Both the position numbers and the translations under genes were made by a program. The notes under the pieces were generated by a model. That model ran no database searches and had not been told where the DNA came from. It saw nothing but the letters and a program-made list of their open reading frames with translations. From Gordonia polyisoprenivorans NBRC 16320 = JCM 10675 (GTDB lineage: Bacteria; Actinomycetota; Actinomycetes; Mycobacteriales; Mycobacteriaceae), in contig NZ_BAEI01000009.1 in the NCBI RefSeq assembly GCF_000241325.1, positions 29,192 through 93,191 of the forward strand: a DNA stretch of 64,000 nucleotides, in the 5' to 3' direction. Positions 48,119 to 57,112 of this stretch are shown here, piece by piece (position 1 is the stretch's first letter; the number at the start of each line of letters is the position of its first letter).

Positions 48119-49219
48119 GTGACGCTTCCCTCGATACACGACTCCTCGTGGCACGCCTTCGCCAGCGACAACTACGCCGGTGCCCACCCGGACGTGATGG
48201 CTGCGGTCGTCGCCGCCAACGGCGGACACCAGCGGTCCTACGGGACCGATGTCTACACCGAACGACTTCGAGACGTGGTCGCCGCGCAGTTCGGTGAGCA
48301 AGCCGAGGTCTTCCCGGTCTTCAACGGAACCGGGGCCAACATCGTCGCCCTGACCGCGGTGACCCCGCGCTGGGGTGCCGTCGTGACCACCTCCGAGGCA
48401 CATATCAATGGTTCCGAAGGCACTGCACCCGAGCAGGTTTCGGGACTCAAGATCCTCCATGTGCCCACCCCGGACGGCAAGCTGCGGCCGGCACAGATCA
48501 CCGCCGCTGCCCGCGCACTCGGCGACGCACAGCGAGCACAGCCGTCGGCGGTGAGTTTGACGCAGTGCACCGAGGTCGGCACCGTGTACACCGCGGAGGA
48601 GATCACCGAGATCTGCGCGGTGGCGCACGAGCACGGGATGGCGGTGCACATCGACGGAGCCCGCCTGTGGAATGCCGCGGCGGCACTCGACCTCCCGCTA
48701 CGAGACTTCACCACCGGCGCCGGCGTCGACGTGGTCAGCCTGGGCGGCACCAAGAACGGCGCGCTCGGCGCCGAGGCGGTCATCGTCATCGACCCGGACC
48801 GGACCGCGGGCACCGCCTACGTGCGAAAGATGACGACCCAACTGCCGAGCAAGGTGCGGTTCATCTCGGCGCAACTCCTGGCTTTGTTCGACGCCGATCT
48901 CGGCCTCCGCAATGCCACGCACGCCAATGCGATGGCCGCGCGACTGCGGTCAGCACTGGAACACCTCGTCGCGAATGGCTCGCTCTCCGGTCTCGGATTC
49001 GCCCAGGACAGTCCCACCAATGCGGTGTTCGCGCGACTCCCGGTCCACATCGCCGACCGGATTCGCGAACAGGTGCACTTCTACGACTGGGACCGCCCCT
49101 CCGCAGTGGTCCGCTGGATGACGTCGTGGGACACGACCACCACCGACGTCGACCGATTCGTCACCGCCATCACCGACGCCTTCGCGAGCAGCGCCGGCAC
49201 CGAAGCGGATCAGTCCTGA
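48119..49219 (+). CDS. Low-specificity L-threonine aldolase family
   Basis: A 366-residue PLP enzyme (fold type I) splitting L-threonine or L-allo-threonine into glycine and acetaldehyde. The N-terminal SDNYAGAHPDVMAAVVAANG is the family opening. AHINGSEGTAPEQVSG, VHIDGARLWNAAAAL (Asp that contacts PLP N1) and SLGGTKNGALGAEAV (Schiff-base Lys) are intact. The start is GTG 48119. Glycine made here could feed the riboswitch-controlled cleavage system in the same window. Confidence 0.9.
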   Translation: MTLPSIHDSSWHAFASDNYAGAHPDVMAAVVAANGGHQRSYGTDVYTERLRDVVAAQFGEQAEVFPVFNGTGANIVALTAVTPRWGAVVTTSEAHINGSEGTAPEQVSGLKILHVPTPDGKLRPAQITAAARALGDAQRAQPSAVSLTQCTEVGTVYTAEEITEICAVAHEHGMAVHIDGARLWNAAAALDLPLRDFTTGAGVDVVSLGGTKNGALGAEAVIVIDPDRTAGTAYVRKMTTQLPSKVRFISAQLLALFDADLGLRNATHANAMAARLRSALEHLVANGSLSGLGFAQDSPTNAVFARLPVHIADRIREQVHFYDWDRPSAVVRWMTSWDTTTTDVDRFVTAITDAFASSAGTEADQS

Positions 49220-49269
49220 CGATCGGGCGGTCTGGGTTCACGGCTGTCGGGGTTCACGGGCGGTCCGAT

Positions 49270-50145
49270 TCACGATGGTCGCTGCTCGAGACGGTAATGC
49301 AGACGCAACGCCCGCATCGGACCGAGATCCAATGCGTGGTCGGTGCGCAGTTCTCCCTCGTCGTCGACGAACACATGGATTCGCTCACGCAACGGGGCGC
49401 GGGCGGCGTAGGTCCGTCGGCCGAGGACGACGGTGACATACGCCCCGTCCTCGCCGAAGGTCCGCGATCGCGAGGTCAACACCAGTGAGCCATCCGGCTC
49501 GGCGCGCGGCCGCAGATATACGCCGACGTTGCCCGCCTCCAGCGGAAAGACCACCGCCACATGGGGTTGTGCCGATCCGGGCAGCATCGCGCTGCGATAG
49601 AAGCCGCTGTAGACGGCCGAGCCGTCCAGACGCAGCGTCCGAAGCCAGGCCGCTCCGGCACGATGTCCGTCGACGTCATCGATCACCCGCACACGACTGG
49701 TCATGCCGCGGCTCACCGACAATGGTGCGGTTGGTAGCGCCAGCTGCCGAACGCGGCGACCGAAGAGACCGGCGATCGCTGCCGCACCGGGCGCAAGCAG
49801 TGGATTCCATTGCGCCCAGACCTCCATGCGCCAGCGCGCGGTGTGTTCATAGAAGCCCCGGACCAGCGGATGCAGTTGTGTCGCAGTGAAGTCGGGCCCG
49901 TCGAGCACACTCATGTCGTCGAACAGTCCGTCGTCGGCGGAGATCGGGCGGACCCGCCCCGAGCGGTCGAGGTCGTCGAACCATGCGTCGCCGACGGTGT
50001 GCCGACGATTCATCGGGCCGCGCAGGAAGACGTGCTCGGACGAGTCGAGGTCGACTGTTCGTCCGACGAGTCGCCACCATGTCCGTGAGGGCAGGTCCAA
50101 TGCGTGCAGCAACCGGTCCGCCGTCGGCGTCGTGCGCGTGGTCAT
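49270..50145 (-). CDS. Conserved hypothetical protein
   Basis: A 291-residue soluble protein from ATG 50145 (MTTRTTPTADRLLHAL). The N-terminal half has WFDDLDRSGRVRPISADDGL and YEHTARWRMEVWAQWNPLL. The C-terminal half is beta-rich (VAVVFPLEAGNVGVYLRPRA; GAYVTVVLGRRTYAARAPLR). No catalytic motif or signal peptide is recognised. It lies divergent to the esterase gene, about 77 bases away, so the two may share a control region. Homologues appear to be limited to actinobacteria, as far as I can recall. Confidence 0.55.
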   Translation of the reverse strand: MTTRTTPTADRLLHALDLPSRTWWRLVGRTVDLDSSEHVFLRGPMNRRHTVGDAWFDDLDRSGRVRPISADDGLFDDMSVLDGPDFTATQLHPLVRGFYEHTARWRMEVWAQWNPLLAPGAAAIAGLFGRRVRQLALPTAPLSVSRGMTSRVRVIDDVDGHRAGAAWLRTLRLDGSAVYSGFYRSAMLPGSAQPHVAVVFPLEAGNVGVYLRPRAEPDGSLVLTSRSRTFGEDGAYVTVVLGRRTYAARAPLRERIHVFVDDEGELRTDHALDLGPMRALRLHYRLEQRPS

Positions 50146-50222
50146 GGACGCAGATCGTAGGTGACGGTGCTCGATCGCGACGAAGCGACACACACGGCCA
50201 CCGCGCCGGCGATAATCGGCGC

Positions 50223-51305
50223 ATGGTCGATCCCGAATTGCGCACCATTCCCGCTGGACTCGTCGATGTCACCGTAGGGGTGAGCGATCCCGAGGTGACG
50301 AGTGCCGACGCCCTGAGCCACTTCGCCCCGGACGATCCGGCGATGCCGATGTATCAGGTGATCGCCAACAACCGGGCGCCGGTTGCCCTGCGCGACTTGA
50401 TGATCGCGCCGGTGCGCAGCGGCTACGTCGGCGACGGTCACCAACCCGATCCGACACTCGTCCCGCCGTCGGGCGCACAGGCCGTACCGGATGTCGATGT
50501 GAGCGAGATCTATGTGCCGGTCGACGGCGGGGTCGCCCGCTGCCAGCTGTATCGACCGACGGGCACCGATCCCGAGGAACTGCTGCCGGTACTCGTGTAC
50601 TTCCACGGCGGAGGCTTCACCGTCGGCAGCTCCGACGACTGCGATTTCCTCACCCGCAAACTCGCCGCCACCAACCGTGCGTTGGTGGTGTCGGCCAATT
50701 ACCGTCTCGCGCCGGAGTTTCCGTTTCCGGTACCGCTCGACGACGCCTACGGCGTGTATCGCTGGGTGACGGGCAATGCCTCACGTATCGGTGGCGACAC
50801 TCGTTTCCTCGGAGTCGCCGGTGACTCGTCGGGCTCGAACTTTGCCGCCGCGATACCGCTGCGGTGTGCCGACGACGGGGTTCGCACCCCCGACGCCGTG
50901 GTGCTGTTGGGCGCGATGGTGGACTTCCGGTTCGAGCGCTGGTCGTCGTTTCGTGAGCAGGCTCCGCGCGGCATCGTCTACGACACCGCTTTCACCGGAT
51001 TCATCCGCGGCGCCTATCTGCCGACCACCCCGTGGGATCACCCGTATGCCAGTCCGATCGAGGGCGATCTGCATGCGTTTCCACCGACGGTGATCGCGAC
51101 CGGCACCCACGACCCGATCATCGATTCGGCGCGTGCCTTCGCCGATCGCCTCGGCGAAGCGGGCACCACGGTGACCACGTACTTCCCCGCCGGGATGCCG
51201 CACGGGTTCTATTTCTTTCCCGGCGTGCACCCCGAGGAGGACGTCGCGTATCGCATCGTGGCCGATGCGTTGGCACCGCTGATCAGCATGGCCACCGCCG
51301 GCTGA
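50223..51305 (+). CDS. Alpha/beta hydrolase, HSL-type lipase/esterase
   Basis: A 360-residue hydrolase of the hormone-sensitive lipase (family IV) group. The oxyanion hole is HGGG in VLVYFHGGGFTVGSSDD, and the nucleophile is S202 in GDSSGSN. The acid is the Asp in GTHDPIIDSARAFADRLG, and the His lies in GMPHGFYFF. NYRLAPEFPFPVPLDDAY is also characteristic. The HSL group cleaves short to medium acyl esters. ATG 50223 (MVDPELRTIPAGLVDVTVG) is the likely start. It is followed about 140 bases later by a short-chain dehydrogenase behind a palindrome. Confidence 0.88.
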   Translation: MVDPELRTIPAGLVDVTVGVSDPEVTSADALSHFAPDDPAMPMYQVIANNRAPVALRDLMIAPVRSGYVGDGHQPDPTLVPPSGAQAVPDVDVSEIYVPVDGGVARCQLYRPTGTDPEELLPVLVYFHGGGFTVGSSDDCDFLTRKLAATNRALVVSANYRLAPEFPFPVPLDDAYGVYRWVTGNASRIGGDTRFLGVAGDSSGSNFAAAIPLRCADDGVRTPDAVVLLGAMVDFRFERWSSFREQAPRGIVYDTAFTGFIRGAYLPTTPWDHPYASPIEGDLHAFPPTVIATGTHDPIIDSARAFADRLGEAGTTVTTYFPAGMPHGFYFFPGVHPEEDVAYRIVADALAPLISMATAG

Positions 51306-51340
51306 TCGGCGGTTGGGCGGGCGCGGCGACCCGATGCGGG

Positions 51341-51360
51341 GGTTGCATCGCCATGCAACC
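51341..51360. promoter_or_regulatory. Perfect 20-bp palindrome upstream of the SDR gene, candidate operator
   Basis: GGTTGCATCGCCATGCAACC has eight-base perfect arms and a four-base centre. It sits 85 bases before the SDR start, in the promoter region. Its form suits a TetR-, GntR- or IclR-type dimer. No regulator gene lies next to it in the window. Confidence 0.5.
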
Positions 51361-51444
51361 CTATGACCCACGTCACTCCTCGTCGTAGCGTCATGCGCGC
51401 ACCGGACCGATCAGCGCCCGGGAAGTCGAGAACGAGGAGAAGCA

Positions 51445-52218
51445 ATGAGCGTCGCGCATGTCACCGGGGCCGCACGGGGAATCGGCAAAGCGATAGCGTT
51501 GCGGCTGGCCCGCGACGGGCACGACGTGGCCGTCTCGGATCTACCGTCCATGGCCGGTGAGCTGAAGGACACCCGCGCCGAGATCGAGGCGACCGGAGTC
51601 GCCTCGGTCGACCTCACCGGTGACGTGTCGGTGCGCCACGACGTCCGGTCGTTGATCAGTGGGACCGCCGAGGCGTTGGGTTCACTCGATGTGATGGTCG
51701 CCAATGCCGGTGTCGCACAGACGAAGGCGCTGCTCGATGTCACCCCGGAGGAGTTCGACGCAATCCACGCCGTGAACTCACGTGGGGCGTTCCTGTGCTA
51801 CACCGAGGCCGCTCGCCAGATGATCGCGCAGGGGTCCGGCGGCAAGATCATCGGGGCCGCATCCATCGCCGCACACAAGGGCTTTGCCTTGTTGGGTGTC
51901 TACTGCTCGACCAAGTTCGCACTGCGTGCCCTGACCCAGTCCGCGGCGCAGGAATGGGCGCCGCACGGTATCACGGTCAACGCCTATTGTCCGGGCATCG
52001 TCGACACCGCGATGTGGGAGGAGATCGACCACGACCTCGGCGAGATCAATCACGTCGGCAAGGGCGAGTCGATGAAGGCCATGGCCGCCGGGATCACGCT
52101 CGGACGCGTGTCGACCGGAGATGACGTCGCCAAACTCGTGTCCTTCCTGGCGGGTCCGGACTCCGACTACATGACCGGCCAGGCGGTGCTCGTCGACGGC
52201 GGGATGATCTTCGTCTGA
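51445..52218 (+). CDS. Short-chain dehydrogenase, diacetyl reductase / 2,3-butanediol dehydrogenase-like
   Basis: A 257-residue classical SDR. The cofactor motif is TGAARGIG at residues 7-14, with Asp in VAVSDLP favouring NAD. The catalytic Ser lies in GAASIAAHKG, and Tyr/Lys in YCSTK. NAYCPGIVDTAMWEEIDHDL is close to the segment of acetoin/diacetyl reductases (BudC), which interconvert diacetyl, acetoin and butanediol. A GAGGAGAAGC site precedes the ATG. The palindrome at 51341-51360 likely controls it. Confidence 0.87.
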   Translation: MSVAHVTGAARGIGKAIALRLARDGHDVAVSDLPSMAGELKDTRAEIEATGVASVDLTGDVSVRHDVRSLISGTAEALGSLDVMVANAGVAQTKALLDVTPEEFDAIHAVNSRGAFLCYTEAARQMIAQGSGGKIIGAASIAAHKGFALLGVYCSTKFALRALTQSAAQEWAPHGITVNAYCPGIVDTAMWEEIDHDLGEINHVGKGESMKAMAAGITLGRVSTGDDVAKLVSFLAGPDSDYMTGQAVLVDGGMIFV

Positions 52219-52305
52219 GCGTGGTGGCCCTGCCGGGCGGCGCCGTGGCTGATCTCGACGGGGTTTGCGATCGGCTCGACGGTGGTAATCGTGGAGGGAC
52301 AGTCA

Positions 52306-52332
52306 TGGGAGGTGGATCTCCTCCACCTCCCA
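52306..52332. terminator. Strong hairpin between SDR and aldehyde dehydrogenase genes
   Basis: TGGGAGGTGGA (52306-52316) pairs perfectly with TCCACCTCCCA (52322-52332) around a TCTCC loop. It lies 88 bases past the SDR stop and 40 before the next gene's start. It is most likely the SDR terminator, though without a T-tract. If transcription continued through it, it would act as an attenuator for the dehydrogenase gene. Confidence 0.55.
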
Positions 52333-52371
52333 CGATATCCACCGCCCTCGATGCAGAAGGGACTGACGATC

Positions 52372-53745
52372 ATGGCCATCGCCACCGTCGACCCGACCAC
52401 CGGCAGCACGATCCGCGAGTTCGAGCCCATGACCGACGATGAGGTCGACGCCGCGCTCGACCGCGCGGCGCAGGCATTCCCCGGTTACCGCAGAACGACT
52501 TTCGAACAGCGCGCAGGGTGGCTACATGCGACGGCCGATCTGCTCGAGGCCGAGGCGGACGAGACCGCGGCGATGATGACCCAGGAGATGGGCAAGACCC
52601 TCTCGGCCGCGAAGGCCGAGGTCCTCAAGTGCGCGAAAGCCTTTCGCCACTATGCCGACCACGGCGCCGCCATGTTGGCCGACGAGATCGTCGACGCCGA
52701 TGCCGTCGGGGCGAGCCGCGCGTACATGCGTTACCAGCCGCTCGGTGTGATTCTCGCGGTGATGCCGTGGAACTTCCCATTGTGGCAGGCCGTCCGCTTC
52801 ATCGCCCCCGCCCTGATGGCCGGCAACGTCGGTGTCCTCAAACACGCGTCGAACGTCCCGCAGTCGGCGCTCTACATCTCCGACGTGCTACGGCGTGCCG
52901 GTCTACCCGAGGGCTGCTTCCAGACCCTGCTGATCCCCTCGTCGATGGTCGAACCGATCCTGCGCGACCCGCGTGTGGCAGCGGCCACGCTCACCGGCAG
53001 TGAGCCGGCGGGACGCGCGGTGGCCGCTGTGGCCGGCGACGAGGTCAAACACACGGTGCTCGAACTCGGCGGCAGCGACCCCTACATCGTCATGCCGAGC
53101 GCCGACATCTCCGCGGCCGCCGCGACCGCGGTCACCGCACGGGTGCAGAACAACGGCCAGTCCTGCATCGCCGCAAAGCGTTTCATCGTCCACACCGATG
53201 TCTACGACGAGTTCACCGAAGCCTTCGTCGCCGGCTTCGCCGAACTCGTCGTCGGCGATCCCACCGACGAGGCCACCGATGTCGGACCGCTCGCCACCGA
53301 GCAGGGACGCGAGGATCTCGAGAAGCTCGTCGACGACGCCGTGGCGGCCGGTGCCACCGTGCTGATCGGCGGGCACCGTCTGGACCGCTCGGGCTGGTTC
53401 TACGAGCCGACCGTCATCACCGATGTCACCGACACAATGGATCTCTATGCCGCCGAAGCGTTCGGGCCCGTCGCCGCACTCTATCGGGTCGCCGACATCG
53501 ACGAGGCGATCGCGATCGCCAACGACACGACCTTCGGCCTCGGCGGCAATGCCTGGACCACCGATCCTGCCGAGCAGCAACGCTTCATCGACGAGATCGA
53601 CTCCGGTCAGGTGTTCATCAACGGGATGACCACCTCGTATCCCGAGCTCGGTTTCGGTGGCATCAAGCGTTCCGGGTACGGGCGCGAGCTCACCGCCCAC
53701 GGCATTCGCGAGTTCTGCAACATCAAGACGGTGTGGATCGGCTGA
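52372..53745 (+). CDS. NAD(P)-dependent succinate-semialdehyde dehydrogenase family (GabD1-like)
   Basis: A 457-residue aldehyde dehydrogenase. The catalytic Cys is C265 in [13 protein letters not shown] and the general base is E231 in [33 protein letters not shown] and [20 protein letters not shown] are standard. The length and the [16 protein letters not shown] pattern are those of the GabD1/Sad subgroup, which oxidises succinic semialdehyde to succinate; other aliphatic aldehydes are possible. ATG 52372 ([12 protein letters not shown]) is the start; upstream codons overlap the hairpin. Confidence 0.9.
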   Translation: MAIATVDPTTGSTIREFEPMTDDEVDAALDRAAQAFPGYRRTTFEQRAGWLHATADLLEAEADETAAMMTQEMGKTLSAAKAEVLKCAKAFRHYADHGAAMLADEIVDADAVGASRAYMRYQPLGVILAVMPWNFPLWQAVRFIAPALMAGNVGVLKHASNVPQSALYISDVLRRAGLPEGCFQTLLIPSSMVEPILRDPRVAAATLTGSEPAGRAVAAVAGDEVKHTVLELGGSDPYIVMPSADISAAAATAVTARVQNNGQSCIAAKRFIVHTDVYDEFTEAFVAGFAELVVGDPTDEATDVGPLATEQGREDLEKLVDDAVAAGATVLIGGHRLDRSGWFYEPTVITDVTDTMDLYAAEAFGPVAALYRVADIDEAIAIANDTTFGLGGNAWTTDPAEQQRFIDEIDSGQVFINGMTTSYPELGFGGIKRSGYGRELTAHGIREFCNIKTVWIG

Positions 53746-53788
53746 CGCTTGTGTCCATGGCACATTGCGCACCATGACCCGTCGGCCG

Positions 53789-54946
53789 TCAGTGGTGGTG
53801 TTGCGCGGGAATGTTCCAGCGTGGCAGCGGATCCGGGTAACCGACCCACGCCTCGGGTCCGGCGAGCATCTCGTCGTCGGTCAGTAGTGCCGATTCGAGG
53901 AGGCGCACGGGTTCGCGCTTGTCGAGATGAATCCCGATGAAGACCAGCTCCTGACCCGGCCCGGCGAGCGGGTCGTGCTCGGGCGGCGTCCAGTACTGTG
54001 CGGGTTCGATCATGAGGTTCGGGCCCGCCTGCGACCAGACCGCAACGATGTCGGGTCGGCTCGCGATCCAGCAGAAACCCTTGCTGCGCAACACTCCTCG
54101 GAGTCCGTCGAGAGCGTCGGCGAGGCGTGCCGGATGAAACGGCCGCTCGGCGCGGAACGCCACCGACCCGATTCCGTACTCCTCGGTCTCGGGCACGTGG
54201 CCGCCGAGGAGTTCGTCGTCCCAGCCGGCCACCGCCGCGGCGGCCTCGTGGTCGAACAGACCCGTGCCGATCACCCGGTCCAGTGGCACCTCGCCGTGGG
54301 TGGTGACGATGACCTGGGCGCGCGGATTGAGTCGGCGCACCGTCGCCTCGACGCGGCCGAGCTGATCCGCACCGACCAGGTCGGTCTTGTTGAGGATCAC
54401 CACGTCGGCGAATTCGACCTGGTCGACGAGGAGGTCGGCGATGGTGCGTTCGTCCCCGTCGCCGGCTTGCAGGGCGCGGTCGTCGAGGCGTTCACCACGC
54501 GCCAGCTCGGTGAGAAAGGTCGAGCAGTCGACGACGGTCACCATCGTGTCGAGGACGGCCAGGTCGGCCAGCGAGGAGCCGTCCTCGAAGACCCAGTCGA
54601 AGGTTGCGGCAACGGGCATGGGCTCGGAGATGCCGGTCGATTCGATGACGAGATGGTCGAATCGACCCGCCCGGGCGAGATCACCGACCGCGTCGATGAG
54701 GTCTTCGCGCAGGGTGCAGCAGATACACCCGTTGGTGAGTTCGACCATGCGCTCCTCGGTGCGGTCGAAGCCACCGAGGTCGATGAGCGAGGCATCGATG
54801 TTGATCTCGCTCATGTCGTTGACGATGACGGCGATGCGCCTGCCCTCGCGGTTGGCGAGCAAGGTGTTGAGCAGGGTGGTCTTACCGGATCCGAGGAAAC
54901 CGGAGAGGACCGTGACGGGAAGCTGGGCTGCAGCGGAGGAGGACAC
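53789..54946 (-). CDS. COG0523/CobW-family GTPase, putative zinc metallochaperone
   Basis: A 385-residue G3E GTPase. Walker A is GFLGSGKTT at 16-24, the metal-binding CICC is at 74-77 in [10 protein letters not shown], and NKTDL gives nucleotide specificity. The C-terminal CobW domain includes [20 protein letters not shown] and the tail ends in three His. COG0523 members under Zur control hand zinc to client enzymes in zinc shortage. GTG 54946 lies inside a long inverted repeat resembling a Zur box, which supports the zinc assignment. An alternative is nitrile hydratase or cobalt service, but no such genes are nearby. Confidence 0.87.
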   Translation of the reverse strand: MSSSAAAQLPVTVLSGFLGSGKTTLLNTLLANREGRRIAVIVNDMSEINIDASLIDLGGFDRTEERMVELTNGCICCTLREDLIDAVGDLARAGRFDHLVIESTGISEPMPVAATFDWVFEDGSSLADLAVLDTMVTVVDCSTFLTELARGERLDDRALQAGDGDERTIADLLVDQVEFADVVILNKTDLVGADQLGRVEATVRRLNPRAQVIVTTHGEVPLDRVIGTGLFDHEAAAAVAGWDDELLGGHVPETEEYGIGSVAFRAERPFHPARLADALDGLRGVLRSKGFCWIASRPDIVAVWSQAGPNLMIEPAQYWTPPEHDPLAGPGQELVFIGIHLDKREPVRLLESALLTDDEMLAGPEAWVGYPDPLPRWNIPAQHHH

Positions 54947-54981
54947 CCGCTAATGATAATTGTTTTCATTAGTGGGTGTCC
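54941..54981 (-). promoter_or_regulatory. Zur-like operator overlapping the start of the COG0523 gene
   Basis: Arms GGACACCCGCTAATGA (54941-54956) and TCATTAGTGGGTGTCC (54966-54981) match with one mismatch around a nine-base AT-rich centre. The core AATGATAATTGTTTTCATT resembles actinobacterial Zur boxes (TGAAAATcATTTTCA type). On the minus strand a TATCAT hexamer ends six bases before the GTG start, so the mRNA is probably leaderless and the repressor would cover both the -10 and the start codon. Confidence 0.68.
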
Positions 54982-54990
54982 ACGCGGGTG

Positions 54991-55413
54991 TCACTCCAGA
55001 ACGAACACCGGGATCAGCCGGTCGGTGTTGACCTGATATTCGGCGTACGGCGGATAGGCGGCCACGGCCAGATTCCACCAGTGCTCTCGCTCGTCTCCGC
55101 TGACCTCGCGGGCGGTGAGCTCGGCGACCTTCTGGCCGTCCTGCACGGTGACCTGCGGGTGGGCCTTGACGTTGTGGTACCAGGCCGGATGCTCGGGAGC
55201 CCCGCCCTTGGAGGCGACCATCGCGTATCGGCCGTTCTCCTCGACGCGCATCAGCGGAACATAGCGCTTCTTGCCGGATTTCGCCCCGGTCGTGGTGAAC
55301 AGCACGACCGGCCGGTCGGCCACCTGGACCCCGTCGGTGGTCCCCTGCTCCAGGATCTTCGCGGTCTGCTCGCGCACCCAATCGGTCGGACTCAGTTCTG
55401 GTTCATCGCTCAT
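54991..55413 (-). CDS. Deazaflavin (F420)-dependent nitroreductase family protein (Ddn/Rv3547-like)
   Basis: A 140-residue split-barrel protein of the FDOR-A (Ddn) family, which uses F420H2 to reduce quinones or nitro compounds at the membrane. Typical blocks are PVVLFTTTGAKSGKKRYVPL, then MVASKGGAPEHPAWYHNV and HPQVTVQDGQ. It starts WVREQTAKILEQGTTDGVQV, as in this family. The start is ATG 55413 (MSDEPELSPTDW). It lies just beyond the Zur-like operator, downstream of and opposite to nothing that shares it, so its own promoter must lie further right. Confidence 0.87.
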   Translation of the reverse strand: MSDEPELSPTDWVREQTAKILEQGTTDGVQVADRPVVLFTTTGAKSGKKRYVPLMRVEENGRYAMVASKGGAPEHPAWYHNVKAHPQVTVQDGQKVAELTAREVSGDEREHWWNLAVAAYPPYAEYQVNTDRLIPVFVLE

Positions 55414-55512
55414 GCCCGGGGCCAACGCACCCGGCCCGCCGGGTATTTCCACCCCCGCGGCACATCACCGACGATCGGTCGGTGACGGGCCGGGTCATTG
55501 TCCATCGACAGT

Positions 55513-55557
55513 GTCACTCGGTCAGGGGTCACTCGGTCAGGGGTCACTCGGTCAGGG
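55513..55557. repeat. Three exact 15-bp tandem repeats at the end of the OsmC-family gene
   Basis: GTCACTCGGTCAGGG occurs three times head to tail (55513-55527, 55528-55542, 55543-55557). The unit equals five codons. On the minus strand each copy reads Pro-Leu-Thr-Glu-stop, so the duplication has copied the last codons and stop of the OsmC-like gene twice beyond its natural end. Confidence 0.9.
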
Positions 55558-56020
55558 GAGCATTCGTCCACTCGTTGCGGAATTCGAGTCCGCTCCGGAT
55601 GAACAGTTGGCTGACCGGGCAACGTCGCTCCACCTCCGACACGAACTCGGCGAACGTGTCTGCGTCGGCGTCGGTCTGCACCGTTGCCTGCACGCTGACC
55701 GAGGTGAAGTTGGCGTTGCCGTCCGCCCCGGCGACCAGCACCGCGGTGTCCAGGTCGCCTTGCACCCGAAAGTCGAACGCGCCGAGCGAGATTCCCAAGT
55801 CCTTGGCAACCAGGGATGCGGTCACCTGGTTGCACGAGGTCAGGGCGCCGAGTGCGTAGAACAGCGGGCTCGGCGCGGCATCACGCCCACCGAATGCGGG
55901 ATAGGCGTCGGTGTCGAATTCGTGTGCCACCGGCCCTTCGCTGACGAGGTGCTGTGCCACACCGGTTCCCGCCGCGGTGAGGACGAACGGGACAACGGTG
56001 GTGCGGATGGTGGCGGTCAT
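55544..56020 (-). CDS. OsmC family protein
   Basis: A 158-residue OsmC/Ohr-superfamily protein, thiol-dependent peroxidase-like. The second conserved Cys region is PLFYALGALTSCNQVTASLV, with Cys in the central helix, and the C-terminal Cys lies in EVERRCPVSQLF. Both redox Cys are present, so organic hydroperoxide reduction is plausible. ATG 56020 follows a good GGGAGGACCC site; upstream frame codons have no similarity. The gene ends in the 15-bp repeat array, where the stop codon is triplicated. Confidence 0.87.
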   Translation of the reverse strand: MTATIRTTVVPFVLTAAGTGVAQHLVSEGPVAHEFDTDAYPAFGGRDAAPSPLFYALGALTSCNQVTASLVAKDLGISLGAFDFRVQGDLDTAVLVAGADGNANFTSVSVQATVQTDADADTFAEFVSEVERRCPVSQLFIRSGLEFRNEWTNAPLTE

Positions 56021-56227
56021 GGGTCCTCCCGGGTCGATGGCGATCACCACCCACCTTTGTTGCCGGGACGGGAGCCGACGAGCGTTGTGGCCGCGGTGAT
56101 CGCAACCCCGGTCCACCCGAGGAATGCCTGCGTCGCGGTGTCGTTGATGTCAAGGGTGTGTGCGCTCCCGACGCGGGAGCCGAGCCCATCCAACGCATTC
56201 CCATCCAACGATGTGAGGAGAATCCCG

Positions 56228-57103
56228 ATGAGTCCTGTGGACAGCGGTGCCGAGACGAGCGATCAGGCCACGAACACCGATGGCGACAAGGTCTGGTTCA
56301 TCACCGGGACCTCACGCGGCTTCGGCCGAGAATGGGCGATCGCGGCACTCGATCGCGGCGATCGCGTTGCCGCCACCGCGCGCAACCTCGACAGTCTTGC
56401 CGACCTCGTCGACTCCTACGGTGCCGCGATCCTGCCCATCGAACTCGACGTCACCGATCGCGCGGCAGATATCGCTGCCGTTGCTCGTGCTCACGAGCAT
56501 TTCGGCCGCCTCGATGTGGTGGTCAACAACGCCGGCTACGGTCAGTTCGGTTTCATCGAGGAACTCTCCGAGTCGCAGGCGCGCGACCAGATCGAGACCA
56601 ACGTGTTCGGCGCCCTGTGGATCACGCAGGCGGCGCTGCCGTTCCTGCGTGCACAGCGCTCCGGTCACATCATTCAGGTGTCCTCGATCGGCGGTATCAG
56701 CGCATTCGCCAACATCGGCATCTACAACGCGTCCAAGTGGGCACTCGAGGGCTTCTCCCAGGCGTTGGCCGCCGAGGTCGAGGCGTTCGGCATCCACGTG
56801 ACGTTGGTCGAGCCGGGCGGATTCGACACCGATTGGGGCGGGGCGTCGGCCAAGCACGCCACGGCGCTCCCCGCCTACGACGAGGTCCGCGAGACCGCGG
56901 CCCGGGCGCGCCGGTCACGCACCTCCGCACCCGGCGACCCACACGCCTCGGCCGCAGCGATCCTGCGGATCGTCGACGCCGACGAGCCGCCGCTGCGGGT
57001 GTTCTTCGGCACCGCCCCGCTCGACATCGCGAAGGCCGACTACGCGAGCCGGCTCACCGAGTGGGAAAAATGGCAGCACGTGGCCGAACTCGCCCAGGGC
57101 TGA
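56228..57103 (+). CDS. Short-chain dehydrogenase/reductase
   Basis: A 291-residue classical SDR. TGTSRGFG near residue 26 is the cofactor motif, with TARN suggesting NADP use. NNAG, Ser in VSSIGGISA and YNASK complete the active site. VTLVEPGGFDTDWGG and the extended C-terminus resemble the oxidoreductase/retinol-type group common in actinobacteria. Substrate unknown. TGAGGAGAATC precedes ATG 56228. The 20-residue N-terminal lead (SGAETSDQATNTDGDK) is polar and unusual for the family. Confidence 0.86.
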   Translation: MSPVDSGAETSDQATNTDGDKVWFITGTSRGFGREWAIAALDRGDRVAATARNLDSLADLVDSYGAAILPIELDVTDRAADIAAVARAHEHFGRLDVVVNNAGYGQFGFIEELSESQARDQIETNVFGALWITQAALPFLRAQRSGHIIQVSSIGGISAFANIGIYNASKWALEGFSQALAAEVEAFGIHVTLVEPGGFDTDWGGASAKHATALPAYDEVRETAARARRSRTSAPGDPHASAAAILRIVDADEPPLRVFFGTAPLDIAKADYASRLTEWEKWQHVAELAQG

Positions 57104-57112
57104 CCCGGCCGC

